This document shows, one piece after another, positions 15,902 to 17,297 of a DNA stretch of 17,297 bases. The position numbers and the translations under genes were made by a program. The stretch covers positions 1 to 17,297 of the forward strand of contig JACDHU010000009.1 in the NCBI GenBank assembly GCA_013820865.1. Reading direction: 5' to 3'. The notes beneath the pieces were generated by a model. It did no database searches and was not told the origin of the DNA. It worked only from the letters and a program-made list of their open reading frames with translations. Each line of letters begins with the position of its first letter. Within the stretch, counting starts at the first letter, position 1. This DNA is from Chloroflexota bacterium (GTDB lineage Bacteria; Chloroflexota; Limnocylindria; QHBO01).

Positions 15902-17297
15902 CTAACGACCCAGGAACCGGGCGAACCTCTTTGCGACGCGGTACACGGGAAGCAGCCTCATGCCCTGCGCCAGGCCGCGCACCGTTCCCGGTTTCCCGAT
16001 GCGCTTGGATTGCCCCGTGGTGCCCGACGCCGGAGGCGTGCCCGGGACGAACTCCACGGACTGTCCGTCGGCCCCGACATCCAGGGCAAACAGTCCGCCG
16101 CCGGGCCCGGGGATGCGCGTGCTGGCACGCCATCCGCCGAACTCGATCTGCGCCAGCACATCCCACCTGCCGTCGGGGAGCGGCTCCCCCGCGGCCACCG
16201 TCGCCACATCGATCGACACATTGGTCATTCCCGTGAGCAGGACGGTCCGATCCGGTCCCTCTTGCACCGGAATCGCCACCCGACGGTCGTACTCCAGGGC
16301 GGTGCGCCGCTGACGAACAAAAACGTCCAGCTCGGCGGAATCCATGAGGTCGCTACAGTCGAGATCGTCCGGCTGGAGATCGAGGCCATCGATGAGCTTG
16401 GCCGGCGGAACCCACCGCACCATCTCGCCATCCCTGACGAGCACGAGGGGAGCGCCCGCGTCATCGATGAAGGAGCAATCCAACGCGAGATCGATTGTGC
16501 CACCCCGAACGCTCCGGTCCCGAAGCCCGATCCCCAGGCGCAGCCCGTGAGCGAACTGTGCCGCGGCGATCACCAGGTCCAATCGATCCGCACGCACGGC
16601 CGCCGCCACGATCCGATACCCGACCGGGAGATGTCGATCCACCGATGGCGGGAACCGCTCCAGCATGAGCGTGCGGACCTCGTCGTAGAGGACGCGCGAG
16701 TTGGTCCCTGGCTTGCGGAAGACCGGCCTGAGCAGCTTATGGATCATCTTGTATCGAAGCCAGTGAGAGTAGAACCGATCGCGGTCCACGCCCGGCTCCG
16801 TATGACGGTCGACGATGTCAAGGATGTCGCGCAAATTCGAGTAGTACGCCCGGCGATCGAAGGAGTGGCCGGTGGCGTTCTCACCACCGGACCGTTTCAC
16901 CCAGTGGTACGTCGGATAGTCGGCGAGAACGGTGATCCGCCGCGCATGGAAGTAGGCCTGGATGACGAAGTGGTGATCCTCGAGACGGCGCTTGCCCTCC
17001 GGGAAGCGGATGTCGTAATCCAGCAGCATCGATCGGCGGAAGAGCTTGTGGGGGGTCAGTAACGCCAGGAGGGGATCTCGGCCGAGCTTCGCGTCGTCGA
17101 TGCTGTGGCGGAAGATGCGACGCGGCACACCGAAGCCGTGGCCGACCTCCTTACCGATGACGACATCGGCCTGGTTGCGCTCCGCGCGCGTATACATCCG
17201 CTCGAGTGCCTCGTCGCCGAGCCAATCATCGTGGTCCACGATGAAGACGTAGGTACCCGAGGCCGCCTCGATCCCGACGTTCCGTGGGCGGCCCGGC
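15902..17297 (-). CDS. Family 2 glycosyltransferase with long C-terminal extension (5' end outside window)
   Basis: The frame is open to the window edge, so the N terminus is missing and 464 residues are visible. The first visible residues, GRPRNVGIEAASGTYVFIVDHDDWL, carry the R-N-x-G-I-x-x-A-x-G-x-Y pattern and DHDD metal-binding motif of GT2 enzymes, which transfer sugars from nucleotide-sugars. LLTPHKLFRRSMLLDYDIRFPEGKRRLEDHHFVIQ is the acceptor-side region with its E-D-H segment. Beyond about residue 160 a helical linker (KMIHKLLRPVFRKPGTNSRVLYDEVR...) leads to a beta-rich domain with LPDGRWDVLAQIEFGGWR, and a basic C terminus (RVAKRFARFLGR) that may touch the membrane. The layout recalls wall teichoic acid or capsule transferases (TarS-like), but that is a guess. 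Confidence 0.85.
   Translation of the reverse strand, partial: PGRPRNVGIEAASGTYVFIVDHDDWLGDEALERMYTRAERNQADVVIGKEVGHGFGVPRRIFRHSIDDAKLGRDPLLALLTPHKLFRRSMLLDYDIRFPEGKRRLEDHHFVIQAYFHARRITVLADYPTYHWVKRSGGENATGHSFDRRAYYSNLRDILDIVDRHTEPGVDRDRFYSHWLRYKMIHKLLRPVFRKPGTNSRVLYDEVRTLMLERFPPSVDRHLPVGYRIVAAAVRADRLDLVIAAAQFAHGLRLGIGLRDRSVRGGTIDLALDCSFIDDAGAPLVLVRDGEMVRWVPPAKLIDGLDLQPDDLDCSDLMDSAELDVFVRQRRTALEYDRRVAIPVQEGPDRTVLLTGMTNVSIDVATVAAGEPLPDGRWDVLAQIEFGGWRASTRIPGPGGGLFALDVGADGQSVEFVPGTPPASGTTGQSKRIGKPGTVRGLAQGMRLLPVYRVAKRFARFLGR

Overview
This window looks like an ordinary chromosomal stretch from a high-GC bacterium. I infer a Chloroflexota lineage (Limnocylindria-like) from several features together: a dnaG-rpoD pair with a large RpoD carrying extra insertions, a dimeric (alpha2) glycyl-tRNA synthetase, a K+-dependent membrane pyrophosphatase beside pyruvate phosphate dikinase, many GTG/TTG starts, and -10 boxes lying just upstream of start codons. 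That assignment is inference from gene content, not a database result.

Left part (1-2446): the 3' end of an unknown gene; a minus-strand hypothetical gene; a plus-strand hypothetical gene that is probably leaderless; a small two-helix membrane protein; a minus-strand tRNA-Asn(GTT) with encoded CCA; and a YccU-type CoA-binding protein. Two short perfect tandem duplications occur here (3 x 15 bp at 272-316, 2 x 18 bp at 1597-1632).

Centre (2509-7867): dnaG and rpoD form a tight minus-strand operon (replication primase and housekeeping sigma factor) with a perfect TATAAT box close to a TTG start. Divergent from it is a two-gene unit on the plus strand: a degenerate ECF-type sigma factor overlapping (ATGA) a membrane anti-sigma-like protein with an HxxxCxxC motif and a long Pro/Thr/Ser-rich outer segment.

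Right part (7864-17297) is all minus strand. In transcription order it runs: a GT2 glycosyltransferase (5' end outside the window), a hairpin, glyS, a TPR protein, an AAC(2')-I-like acetyltransferase overlapping the TPR gene by ATGA, ppdK, and hppA. PpdK and HppA both handle pyrophosphate and may work together in energy conservation. The hppA stop codon and the anti-sigma stop codon are the two strands of a single CTAG palindrome.

I found no CRISPR array, transposase, integrase, phage gene or obvious defence cassette. The observations most worth a second look are the degenerate sigma/anti-sigma pair beside dnaG-rpoD, the inserts in RpoD and PpdK, the chromosomal AAC(2')-like gene, the apparent leaderless starts and the shared-CTAG convergent ends. 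I do not see a clearly new multi-gene system.
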